In this document: in pieces, positions 1-12,700 of the stretch
Layout: each line of letters starts with the position of its first letter
How positions within the stretch are numbered: the stretch's first letter is position 1
Assembly: GCA_949357655.1 (NCBI GenBank)
Contig: CASHTG010000013.1
Location: 248,001-312,000, forward strand
Direction: 5' to 3'
Length of the DNA stretch: 64,000 nt
Source: Parascedosporium putredinis
Lineage: Eukaryota > Ascomycota > Sordariomycetes > Microascales > Microascaceae
Made by a program: the position numbers and the translations under genes
Notes under the pieces: model-generated
Told to the model about the DNA's origin: nothing
The model's database searches: none
The model's input: only the letters and a program-made list of their open reading frames with translations

Positions 1-3000
1 TGGGATGTTGCTGATAGCCACTGGCGTGGTGGTGGTGGTCGTGGTGGTCGTGTCCGCCGAGCTCTGTAAGAGGCGGAGAAGGCTAGAGCGATCCATTCCG
101 GTCCGGGTAAAGTCAACCCAGCAGTCGTCATCAATCGTGTGAATAATCTGTTCCTCTTCCTCTGGCGGCGTGTGCAGGTAGACGACAGCAGCATACCGGT
201 ACGAGCTGAGTTCGTTCGTCGCTCTCATCTTCTTCGGAAGGATTTCCACGTGCTTGACTTGACCTGGCAGCCGGCTTGTGAGGCTGGTGAAGAAGGCCGG
301 GTCTACAAGAAGTTCTTCCTCACGCTCTTCTAGCTCTGCCATCTTCTGCCTCACACCTTCCTTGCTGATATCCGTCCCTAGGGTGTGGACAGCTCGGGCT
401 GCGAGGAAGTGTCGATTGGTAGCGTAGGACCTCATGTCGCCGAAGAATAGGCGTTTCACACCCGGCAAGCGTGTGAGCGCAACCACCGTTTCCATCAGGT
501 ATTCTGGCGTAGGGAAGTACTGGGCCACAGAGTTGATGACCACCAGGTCTGGAGAAAGCCCCTGAACCTGGTCTATGTCTGTGGCTGTACCAACCTGTAC
601 GTCAGACCTACCAGCGAGGGCCGGGATGGACTTGGCCTTGTTGGTAGCGAAAGCAGCCGCTGACTGTGACGGCTCGAGCCCAATATAGCTCTCAAGGCCA
701 GCGTAGTTGCTGAGATTGAACATGATCATACCAGTACCAGTGCCTATCTCGAATACATGACCTGGCGGGCGGCCATCTATAAGTGTCTGCATCGTGTCGT
801 CGAGCCATTCTTGCATCTCAACCTTGGCGATGGGTTTTCCATCATACATGGAAGTCCAGCCCATGAAGTCGTTACCGATGGCGGAGTGGTCGATGGTGTC
901 AATGTCAGCATATGTATTCATGTCGAAATGTGCCGCCCAGCCTTCGACCTGGCTGGTCACCTCTTGTTGGTCGCCGGCAGTATTGTTCTGGCCTTCGACT
1001 GTGACAAAGCTGACCATCTCTAGCTCCCGACCTTCTTGTACCCGGACAATGACAACGGCATCGCGAACAGCGGTATCCGTAAGGATGGCATGCTCTACCT
1101 CGGCTGGCTCGATTCGGTGGCCGCGGATCTTGATTTGCTGGTCCATTCGTCCAAAGAACTCTAGGTAGCCGTCTGTTGGTCGGTAGCGTGCGCGATCTCC
1201 AGTCCGGTAAGCCCGAACAGGCTCGCCACTATTGATAGTCACATGGACGAATCGACCCTGGTCTAATGCTGCATCGGTATATCCTCGAGCGAGACCGTCT
1301 CCGGTGACGACAAGCTCACCCATCACGCCAGGTGGCACAATCTGCTGGTTCGGGTCCATGATGTAGGCACCAGAGTTGCTGACTGCGCGACCGATCGGAA
1401 CACCGTTGATGCACTGCTCGTCTTCACCCATCCTATACACAGTACTGAACGTGGTGTTTTCTGTCGGGCCGTACACGTGACAGAATGCACCTTGTACCAG
1501 TTCCCTGGCTTGGAAAGAATCCTCTGGTCGCATCCTCTCACCTCCGGCAAATAGTAGATCCAAGGTGGCGATGGCGGCGGGAGCTTCGCTTAGCTGTTGC
1601 TTGAGAAGTGAGGTGGAAAAGAAAGCTGCTTTGATGCTATGGCTTGAGAAGATGGCGGCCAAGGCACTGGGGTCCAGGACAGTCATGTAATCGATGCAGA
1701 CCACCGTCCCGCCGTTCAGTAGGGGAGCATAGAGCTCCCATGTGGTAGCATCGAACGCCAGGTTCGCCATGTGAGCAACGCAGACAGCAGAATCCGCATT
1801 AGACACTAGATTGCTTTCCTTAACCAAGCGTAGAATAGCGCGATGCTCGACCATGACACCCTTGGGTTTTCCTGTCGAACCGGATGTGAAGATGACATAT
1901 GCGAGACTTGTCGCCGATGGTCCGACATCACCGCTGACAGCATCGGCCTGGCCCAGGGTGTCGCCGATCCGAACGAACTCTACCTTGGGATCTTGAATAT
2001 CTGGGAGCGATATTCCGCTACCACATAAGATAAGTTTGTCTCCAGTAACAGCAGACAGGATAGCTTCAATGCGAGCAGTAGGAACGTTGATGTCAAGCGG
2101 AAGGTAGGCAAGGTTCGCCTTTAGAATGCCAAAGAACGCAACTACTGTCTCGCAAGACCGCGGTGCAAGTACTCCTACCAGCGACTCAGCTGGAAGTCGA
2201 CGGCTTCGAAGCCAGCTAGCGACCTCGTCAGACTTTCGGTCCAACTCAGCGTATGTCAGGCTGGAGGTGGAGGAACTGTCGATGACAGCTGTTGCATCCG
2301 GAGAAGCGGCCGCCTGGGCGCGGAATACATCGATAACGCTGGAATCTCGAGGGTAGTTGGTCCTCTGGATGTCCAACAAGTCCATTGCGCCAAGGTTGTC
2401 GACGCCATCTGTAAGGACAAGACCCGATATAGGGACTTGAGGTGCGTCGAGGCACTGACGAAGCACTTCCTGGAAGATGCTAACCATGGCTTGGATGGTG
2501 GAAGTCTCAAACAGGTCCTCTGCAAACAGAATGGTTCCAGCCAGCCTTCCTGCCTCTTGGTAAAGGTGAAACTCGAGGTCGAAGCGAGTCGATGCGGTGC
2601 CTGGTACAGGCTCACCTACGAGGCCTTCCAGCCGGATCTTACCTAGATCCTGTTGCGAGTGCAGCGCAAACATCAGCTGTACAAGTGGGTTTCGAGATGC
2701 ATCCCTCGAGCCAGGCAGAAGTGTTGAGACGATGCGCTCGAATGGAACATCTTGGTTTGCGAACGCGGTGGTTGTAGTGGACCGGACCTGTTGAACAAGC
2801 GTTTGGAAGGTATCTTCTGGCTCTACTGTGATGCGTAGACATTGGGTGTTGACAAAGAAACCAACCATGTGCTCTAGCTCTGGCCGGTTACGATTGGCTA
2901 TAGGTGCGCCGATGGTGGCATCCTCGACACCGGTGAGCCTGTAGTGCGTGGCCCGGAAAATGGCCAGGAGCGTGGCGAAGGATGTGGTTTGGTGTACACG

Positions 3001-3729
3001 GCAGAACGACTGAAGACTATCGTAGACTCTACCCTCGATAGCAAGGTGCACAGCGCCTGCACTACCAGAGAGGATAGGTGGTCGTGGCCGGTCGCTCAAG
3101 ATCTCCGCTGGAGAACTGTCTGCAAGCTGCTCCGTCCAGTATTCTAGCTGTCGCTGGTGCTCCGCGATTTGATTGGCCTGCTTCTGCCATACGGCAAAGT
3201 CGCGATACTGGATCGGCAGCGGGCTCACCTGTGCCAGTGGGTCTTGGCCTCGGAGTGCAGCAGAATAGAAACGGTCGAGTTCTTGCTGTAAAACGTCGAT
3301 CGACCAACCATCAGATATGATGTGGTGCATCACGATAGAGAGGATGTGGTCCTCATCGCCGAGGCGGAACATGGCCACTCTCCAACCTGGGTGGGATGAC
3401 AGGTCGAAGAGGGTTGTCTGTTCTTCCTTAAGGCGTTCAAGATAGCTGTCGCCTTCACTTGACACATCAATGACTCTGAGGGCTGTTGGCTGGCTTGGGT
3501 GGATGACCTGTAACCCTACACCATCCTTCTCCAAGAATGTGGTCCTCAGCGTCTCATGGCGCCGCTCCAGAGCGAACAATGCGGCAGAAAGCGCATCGAC
3601 TTGTAATGGTCCGCGAATACGCGTGGCGATTGGCATGAGATACCATGAGGCATTGAGGTTGAGCTGATCGAGGAACCAAAGGCGTCCTTGAGCGAATGAC
3701 TGCTCGATAGGTCCCTGATACTGTGTTAC
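1..3729 (-). other. NRPS module 5: C-A-M, cut by window edge
   Basis: C domain with HHIISDG near 3,312-3,336. A domain with FDATTW and code D-A-W-F-F-G-V-T-F-(K), the same as module 3. M domain with the glycine-rich SAM motif near 735-760. At base 1 the frame is still open in the post-M linker (a Thr-rich run then the VAISNIP-type sequence seen in modules 3 and 4), so T5 and any later modules and the release domain lie beyond the window. I see no frame change in this 3.7-kb stretch. Confidence 0.87.
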
Positions 3730-6700
3730 AGGGATAGGGCTATGTGGGGAGGATCCTTGGCGGATGGTGGTAGCAAGATCCTCGATGATAGGATGGTCGA
3801 AGACATCTTTCACCGAAATGTGTACATCCAGTCGCCGGCTGAGTCTGGCTGCTAGCTTGGTCGCCATGAGAGAGTGACCGCCAAGATCAAAGAAGTTGTC
3901 AGTGATGCCGACATCCACGCCAAGCAGGCTAGAGAACTCATCACACAGGGCAACTTCGATATCGTTGCGCGGAGCCACATGTGTAGAGTCTAGCGCAATC
4001 TTCCGGACTAGCTTGGCCTTGTTGCTTAGCGCTTTCCTGTCGACCTTGCCATTGGCGTTCAGAGGCATCTGGTCGAGCACGATGATTTGTCCTGGAACCA
4101 TGTATGACGGCAGCAGACCCTGTAGACGCTCTCGGATCAGTGTCTCGACGCGACGGCTCTGTAGACGCTGCAATGGTCGATTTGTACGGGGAATCGATGC
4201 CCTCTCCTCCTCTGTCGGGAATTGACCAAGACACGTGCTCCTGCGTGGTGAGGAGGATAATGGTGGAAGACGGCGTCGACAGCGCCGTGTTGGGACTTTG
4301 CCGGGCCCAGCTCACCTCGACGGTGAAGCCAGCCTCTTCCGCGAGCTCTACGAGATCTGCAGCGCAAAGGGATGAACATTGAGTCGCCTTGGAGCGGATA
4401 GCCGATAGCCAAGCTAGGCCGTCTTGTGAGCCTTGTTTGTTGTCGTCACTATCGTCATGGTCAAGTGACTCCACAACATGCCGCTCCAGAATCGTCTTGC
4501 TGTATGGAATGTTGCTAATAGCCACTGTCGTGGCGGCGCTTGGTCGGCTTCGCAGGAGTTGGAGAAGGCTCTGGCGATCCATGCCGGTGCTTGTGAAGTC
4601 GATCCAAGAATCACTATTGATCCTATAGATCGGCTGCATATCTTCTGCTTGAGCACCGACATAGATGACCGCAGCATATCGATACGAGCTAAGCTCGTTG
4701 GTGGCTTTCATACTCTTTGGAATAATCTCCACATGCTTAACATTCGGTAGCCGAGTCGCTAGGCTGGTGAAGAATGCCGGGTCCACCAGTAGCTCTTCTT
4801 CGCGCTCTTCGAGCTCTGTCATCTTCTGTCGCACACCATCCTTGGTGATATCTTTCCAAGGGCGTGGACAGCCCTAGCGGCAAGGAAGTGTCTATTGGTG
4901 GCATAAGAGCGCATGTCACCGAAGAATATTCTTTGACACCTGGTAGACGGGTGAGCGTCTCAACGACCTCTGTCAAGTATTCCGGTGTAGGGAAGTACTG
5001 AGCTACAGAGTTGATGACCACCAAATCCGGTTGATGGAGTCCCTGTACTTTGTCGATGTCTGTGGCTGTGCCGACCAGGACTTCAGCTTTCCCAGCCAGG
5101 GCTGGGATAGCCTTAGCCTTCTTGGTGGCGAAGTCAGCTGCCGCCTGTGAAGGTTCGAGACCGATGTAGCTCTCAAGACCAGTGGATCTGGCCAGATTGA
5201 ACATCACCATGCCAGTGCCGGTTCCTATCTCGAACACGCGGCCAGCCGGGCGGCCATCAAGCAGTGTCTTCATTGTGTCGTCAAGCCACTCTTGCATTTC
5301 CGCCTGGTCAATAGGGGCCCCGTCATACATAGATGTCCAGCCCATAAAGTCGTTTCCGATGGCAGAGTGGTCGATGGTACTGATATCAGCATATGTACTA
5401 GTGTCGAAATGGGCCGCCCACCCTTCTACCTGATTCGTGACCTCGCGCTGTTCGTCGATAGTGCTGCTGTGGTCGTGGGCGACGACAAAGCCGACCATTT
5501 CCGGATCCTGTCCATCTTGGGATCGGACGACTATAGCTGCGTCCCGGACTGCCTCATGCCTCAGCATGGCATGCTCCACCTCGGCTGGCTCGATGCGGTG
5601 GCCCCTGATCTTGACTTGCTGGTCCATGCGGCCAAAGAACTCGATGTAGCCATCTGTCGGTCGATAACGCACTCGGTCTCCGGTTCGGTATGCTCGGACA
5701 ACCTCGCCGTGGATGGTCACTTGCACAAACCGATCTCGGTTCAAGGCTGCATCGGTATAGCCGCGGGCAAGACCATCGCCTGTGACGACTAGCTCACCCA
5801 TGACACCAGGGGGACCAATTGCTGGTTCAAATCCATAATATAAGCGCCAGAGTGGGTGACTGCTCCACCGATCGGAACACCATTGACAAATAACTCGTCC
5901 TCGCCCTCTGGAAGATTATAGATGGTACTCAAGACAGCGTTCTCAGTTGGACCATAGGCGTTGTATACACCGCTGCCGACAAGCGCTCGGGCATAGACTG
6001 CATCGCGGGGGTCAAAGCGGTCGCCGGCAACAAAGAGAACATCCAAAGCACGGATTGTGGAAGGGATATTGGCCAAGCACTCTTTCAACAGGGCAGGTGG
6101 GAGCATAGCTGCACGAATGTTTTCCCGTAGAAACGTTGCCTCGAGTGCCTTGCTGTCCAGTGAGGTGAAGTAGTCGATGCAAACTACCGTGCCTCCGTTG
6201 AGAAGTGGCGCATATATCTCCCATGTCGCAGCGTCGAAAGCAACATTAGAAAGATGCGCAATAGCAGCGGTTTGAGGAATCTTAGATGTGACATTGCTTT
6301 CCTTGACCAATCGTACAATGTTACGATGCTCGATCATCACGCCCTTGGGCTTCCCTGTTGAACCAGATGTAAAGATGACATAGGCGAGGCTCGTAGCCGT
6401 TGGCTCGACAGCGGTGGGCAGGTTATCGTATGGACCGACGTGGCCTGTAGTCTCACTGATCTGGACCACTTCTACCTCGGACACTTGGACATTTGGAACG
6501 GCTGTGTTGGCTCCAAGCAAAATCAGTTTCTTGCCTGGAATAGCTGACAGGATGGCTTCGATGCGAGCAGTAGGAACGTTGACATCGAGCGGTAGATAAG
6601 CAAGGTTCGCTTTGAGGATACCGAAGAAGGCTACCAGTGTCTCGCATGATCGCGGCGCGAAAACTGCCACGAGCGTCTCAGCTGGAATATTCCGGCTGCG

Positions 6701-9700
6701 AAGCCATTGGGCGACCTCATCCGACTTTTGGTCTAGCTCAGTGTATGTCAGGCGCGACGAAGCGTCGACAATAGCCGTCGACTGTGGGAAAGCAGCCACC
6801 TGGGCGCGGAAAACATCGACGACGCTTGCTTCGCGAGGGTAGTCGGTCTTCTTGATGTCCAACAGGCCTAGTTCGCGAAGGTCTTCAACACCGTCTACGA
6901 GACGAAGAGCCGCGATAGGTACGTTGGGCTCATCGACGCAACGACGGAGTATCTCCTGGAAGATGGTGACCATGGATTGGATGGTGGACGTCTTGAAGAG
7001 GTCTTCCGCGAAGTAGATGCGGCCGCCAAGTTTGCCCGTGTCTTGGAATAGATGGAATTCAATATCGAAGCGCGTGGAAACTGCTGCCAGTACAGGCTCT
7101 CCAGTCAGCTCAGCTAGCTGGATCTTTCCTAGGTCTGTCTGGGCATGGAGCGCAAACATAAGCTGCACGAGTGGATTGCGAGACATGTCTCTCGACCCAG
7201 GCAAGAGGGCCGATACGATGCGCTCGAATGGAACATCTTGGTTGGCGAAAGCGGCCGCGGTTGTTGACCGAACCTGCTTGACCAGGCTCTCGAATGTGTC
7301 ATCGCGGTCAACCGCAATGCGCATACATTGCGTGTTCACAAAGAAGCCAACCATGTTCTCTAGCTCTGGCCGGTTGCGGTTGGCGATCGGGGTTCCAATG
7401 GCAGCATCGTCGACGCCTGTTAGTCGGTAGTGCGTTGCGCGGAACACAGCGAGTAATGCGGCGAAGGGGGTTGTCTGGTGCGTACGGCAGAAGGCCTGGA
7501 GGCCATCGTATACCGCACCCTCGATAGAGAACTCGATAGTACCAGCACGCCCAGACAGAATGGTTGGCCGTGGTCGGTCGCTCAAGATCTCTGCTGGAGA
7601 GCTGTCCGCTAGCTGTTCCATCCAGTACTCGAGCTGCCGCTGGTGCTCCGCGATTTGATCGGCCTGCTTCTGCCAGATGGCGAAGTCGCGATACTGGATT
7701 TGTAGTGGGGTCACCTGCGACAGCGAGTCAACCTGGGACAGGTCATGGCCTTGGAGGGCCGAAGAATAGAAACGGTCCAGCTCTTGGCGTAGGATGTCGA
7801 TTGACCATCCATCGGAGATGATATGGTGCATGACGATGGAAAGAATATGGTCTTCATCTCCTAGTTTTATCAGCGATACTCTCCAGCCTGGCTCGGAGGA
7901 CAGATCGAATGGAGTTGTCTGTTGTTGTTTCAACAGTGTAAGATAGCTTCCATCCTCCTCGGCCGATAGATCGATAAGTTTGAGAGGCTTGTGCTGGGCC
8001 GGGTGAACCACTTGCAGGCCAACGCCATCCTTTTCTAAGAATGTCGTCCTTAAAGTCTCGTGTCGTTGTTCGAGGGCAAATATGGCGGCAGAGAGAGGGC
8101 CAATTTGCAAAACCCCGCGGATCCTTGTAGCCAGCGGCATGAGATACCAAGTGGAACCAGTGTTCATTTGATCCAGGAACCAAAGGCGCCCTTGCGCAAA
8201 CGACTGTTCGACGGGTCCCTCGTACTGTGTGCTAGGAATGGGATTATGTAGGGAGGACCCTTGCTGGAGGGTGGCAGCAAGATCCTCGATGACAGGATGG
8301 TCGAATACATCCTTGACTGAGATGTGGACATCTAGTCGACGACTGATTCGTGCAGCCAGCTTAGTGGCCATGAGGGAATGTCCACCAAGGTCGAAGAAGT
8401 TATCAGTGATGCCGACGTCAACGCCAAGTAGATTGGAGAACTCATCGCATAGAGCAATCTCAATGTCATTCCTGGGAGCCACGCGCGCAGAGTCAAGTGC
8501 GATTTGGCGCACGACCTGGGCCTTCCGGCTAAGGACTTTCCTGTCGACCTTACCATTTGCGTTCAAAGGCATGTGGTCTAGCACTACGATTTGGCCAGGC
8601 ACCATGTACGATGGGAGTAGGGCTAGAAGTCGCTCTCGAATCTGCGCCTCATCGCGGCGGCTCTGTAGTCGCTGTAGCGGGCGATTTGTCTGAGGCACGA
8701 GTGTACTCTCGCTATCGGTAGGGAACTGTAGCAAGACACGCACCCCTTCATGTCGAGGGTACTGATGGAAGACAGCATCGATGGCGCCATGCTGGGACCG
8801 CTGCCGCGCGCAGCTTAAATGTACAGTGTAGCCTGCCGCCTCGGCCAATTCCACAAGGTCAGCAGGGCAGAGGGACGCGCACTGATTCGCCTGGGAGCGG
8901 ATAGACGAGAGCCAGGCCAGCCCATCTTGTGTGTCTTGCGCATTATCGTCGATATCATCATGGTCAAGCGCCTCCACGACATGCCGCTCGAGAATCGTTT
9001 TGCTATACGGGATGTTGCTAATCGCCACTGCCGTGGCGCCCGATGAGCCCGATGAGCTCTGCAGATGGTGTAGGAGGCTAGAGCGATCCATGCTAGTTGC
9101 TGTAAAGTCGATCCAGGAGTCGTTACTGATCTTATGGATAGGCGGTAGGTCTTGTTGTACACTGCCCACGTAGATGATAGCAGCATATCGATACGAGCTG
9201 AGCTCGTTTGTAGCCTTCATGGTCTTTGGAATAATTTCCACATGCTTGACTCGGCCTGGTAGGCGGCTCGCTAGGCTGGTGAAGAAGACCGGGTCCACAA
9301 GCAACTCCTCCTCACGGTCCTCCAACTCTGCCATCTTCTGTCGAACACCTTCTTTGGTGACATCTTTACCAAGCGCGTGAACAGCCCTAGCCGCGAGAAA
9401 GTGTCTGTTTGTGGCGTAGGACCGCATATCACCGAAGAAGATGCGCTTGACGCCTGGTAGCCGCGTAAGTGTGTCAACCACCTCCATCAAGTATTCCGGC
9501 GAAGGGAAGTACTGGGCTACGGAGTTGATCACGACCAGGTCGGGGCACAGTCCCTCCACCTGGTTGATATCCGTGGCGGTGCCGACGCGTACCTCAGCTT
9601 TGCCAGCCAAAGCTGGGGTAGCGTTAGCCTTATTAGCAGCGAAAGCGGCGGCCGAATGCGATGGTTCGAGTCCGATATAGCTCTCAAGACCAGCGGATTT

Positions 9701-12700
9701 GGCAAGGTTGAACATGACCATGCCAGTACCGGTTCCGATTTCAAAGACGCGGCCGGGCGGCGCGTGGCCATCTAGAAGTGTATGCATCGTATCGTCGAGC
9801 CACTCTTGCATCTCGGCTTTGTCGATAGGCATCCCGTCATACATCGACGTCCAGCCCATGAAGTCGTTACCGATAGTTGACTGGTCAATAGTATCGATTT
9901 CAGCATAAGTATTAGTGTCGAAATGTGCCGCCCAACCCTCGACCTGGTTGGTGACCTCATGCTGTTCCTCGGTGGTGTCGCTGCGCCGTTGGAGGGTGAC
10001 AAATCCGACCATTTCCGCCTCCTGGCCCTCTTGTGCCCGAACGATGACGGCTGTGTCGCGAACCGCAGTATCTGCAAGTATCGCATGCTCTACTTCGGCA
10101 GGCTCGATTCGGTGGCCCCTAATCTTGACTTGCTGGTCCATGCGGCCGAAAATTTCGATATCACCATCTGCTGGGCGGTAGCGTGCCCTGTCTCCGGTTC
10201 GGTATGCTCGGACAGACTCGCCATTGATTGTCACCTGCACGAATCGATCTCTGTCCAAGACCGGATCGGTGTAGCCGCGGGCCAGACCATCACCGGTGAC
10301 GACTAGCTCACCCATCACGCCAGGCGGGACGAGCTGTTGGTTCGGGTCCATAATGTAGGCGCCAGAGTTGCTGACTGCGTGGCCAATCGGAACACCATTG
10401 ATACACTGTTCTTCTTCGGTCATCCGGTACATGGTACTGAATGTGGTGTTTTCGGTTGGACCGTAGACATGGCAGAAAGTGCCCTGGACCAGCTCCCTGG
10501 CTTGGAAGGAATCCTCTGGCCGCATCATCTCACCACCGGCAAACAGCAGATCCAAGCAAGCAATAGCAGCAGGCATTTCGCTGAGCTGTTGCTTGAGCAG
10601 CGAGGTGGAAAAGAAGGCTGCTTTGATGCCTTGGGTTGCAAAGGTGGCTGCCAAAGCAGCCGGATCTAGAACGGTCATGTAGTCGATACAGACCACGGTG
10701 CCACCATTCAAGAGGGGTGCGTAAAGTTCCCATGTCGTAGCGTCGAACGCCAGATTCGCCATGTGAGCAACGGGGATGGCAGCTTCCTTGTTTGATAGCA
10801 GATTGCTTTCCTTGACCAGGCGAAGAATAGCACGGTGCTCGACCATCACTCCCTTAGGCTTGCCTGTCGAACCAGAGGTGAAGATGACGTATGCGAGGCT
10901 CGTTGCCGACGGTCCCACGGCGGTACTGGCACTTGTGCCGTTAGGCAGCTTCTGGTGGCCCATAGTGTCGCTGATTCGGACTATCTCGACATTGGGGACT
11001 TGGATTTCCGGAGCCGGAGTTCCAGTACCAAGCAAGACCAGCTTGTGTTCTTCAATCACTGATAGAATCGCCCCAATGCGCGCGCTGGGAACGTTGACAT
11101 CCAGCGGAAGGTAGGCAAGGTTCGCCTTTAGAATGCCGATTAAAGCCACCACTGTCTCGCACGACCGCGGCGCAAGAACTGCTACCAGCGTCTCGGCTGG
11201 CATATGCCTGCTTCGAAGCCACTTAGCAACCTCGTCTGATTGTCGGTCCAGCTCGGCATATGTTAGACTGGAGGCATTGTCGACGACAGCTGTTGCTTCG
11301 GGACTAGCTGCCACTTGGTCACGGAAGACATCTACGACGCTCGAATCCCGAGGGTAGTTGGTCCGCTCGATCTCCAGCGAGGTGATTGTATGATTGACGC
11401 CGTCTGTGAGCGGAAGAGCTGAGATGGATACTTGAGGTACCTCGATGCACCGGCGGAGGATCTCCTGGAAGATTGAGGCCATAGCATGAATTGTGGAGGC
11501 CTCGAATAGGTCTTCTGCGAACAGAATGCTGCCAACCAAGCGCCCAGCTTCTTGGAACAGATGGAATTCGAGATCAAAGCGAGTAGATATCGTGCCCACT
11601 ACAGACTCTCCAGCTACTCCCTCTAGCTGGAACGTTCCAAGATCTTCCTGGGCGTGGAGCGCAAACATGAGCTGCACAAGGGGATTGCGAGAGGTATCTC
11701 TTGACCCAGGCAGCAGCGCCGACACGATCCGCTCGAATGGGACATCTTGGTTGGCGAAAGCAGCGGTCGTGGTCGACCGGACCTGCTTTACCAGGCTCTC
11801 AAACGTGTCATCGCGGTCGACGGTAATGCGCATGCACTGGGTGTTGACAAAGAAACCGACCATGTTCTCTAGTTCTGGTCGGTTACGGTTGGCAATCGGC
11901 GTGCCAATAGCGGCATCTTCAACACCGGTGAGCCTGTAGTGTGTCGCACGGAAGACAGCGAGCAACGTGGCGAAGGGGTCGTCTGGTATGTACGGCAGAA
12001 CGCCTGGAGTCGATCATATGCCACATTGTCGATGGTGATGGGGACGATACCAGCCTTGCCAGATAACAGAGATGGCCGTGGGTGATTAGTTAGCAGCATG
12101 GCTGGGCTGCTCTCTGCTAGTTGTGTCTTCCAATACTCGAGCTGTCTCTGGTGTTCGGCCGCCTGCGCTTCCTTCTTCTGCCACAGAGCAAAGTCTCTGT
12201 ACTGGATAGGCAGTGAGCTGATGTTGGATAGCGGGTCTTGGCCTCGGAGTGCCGACGAATAAAACTGTGTCAGCTCTTGGCGCAAGATGTCGATCGACCA
12301 ACCATCAGAAATGATGTGGTGCATGACGATGGAGAGGATGTGGTCATTCTCTCCGAGTCGCAGGAGCGAGACCCTCCAACCGGGCTCAGTCGCCAGATCG
12401 AAATTGGTAGTCTGTTCGCGTTTGAGAGCATCAAGATAGCTTCCACTTCCCTCAGCTGAGACATCAATGACTCTGAGAGGCTTCGGCTTGCTTGGGTGAA
12501 CGACCTGGAACCCTATGCCATCCTTCTCCGAGAACGTTGTCCTCAGTGGCTCGTGCCGCTGCTCGAGAGCGAATACGGCGGTCGAAAGGGCGTCCACCTG
12601 CAGCGGTCCTCTCAATCGCGCAGCCAACGGCATGAGGTACCATGACGAACCGAGATTCAACTGGTCAAGGAACCAAAGGCGCCCTTGGGCGAAGGACTGC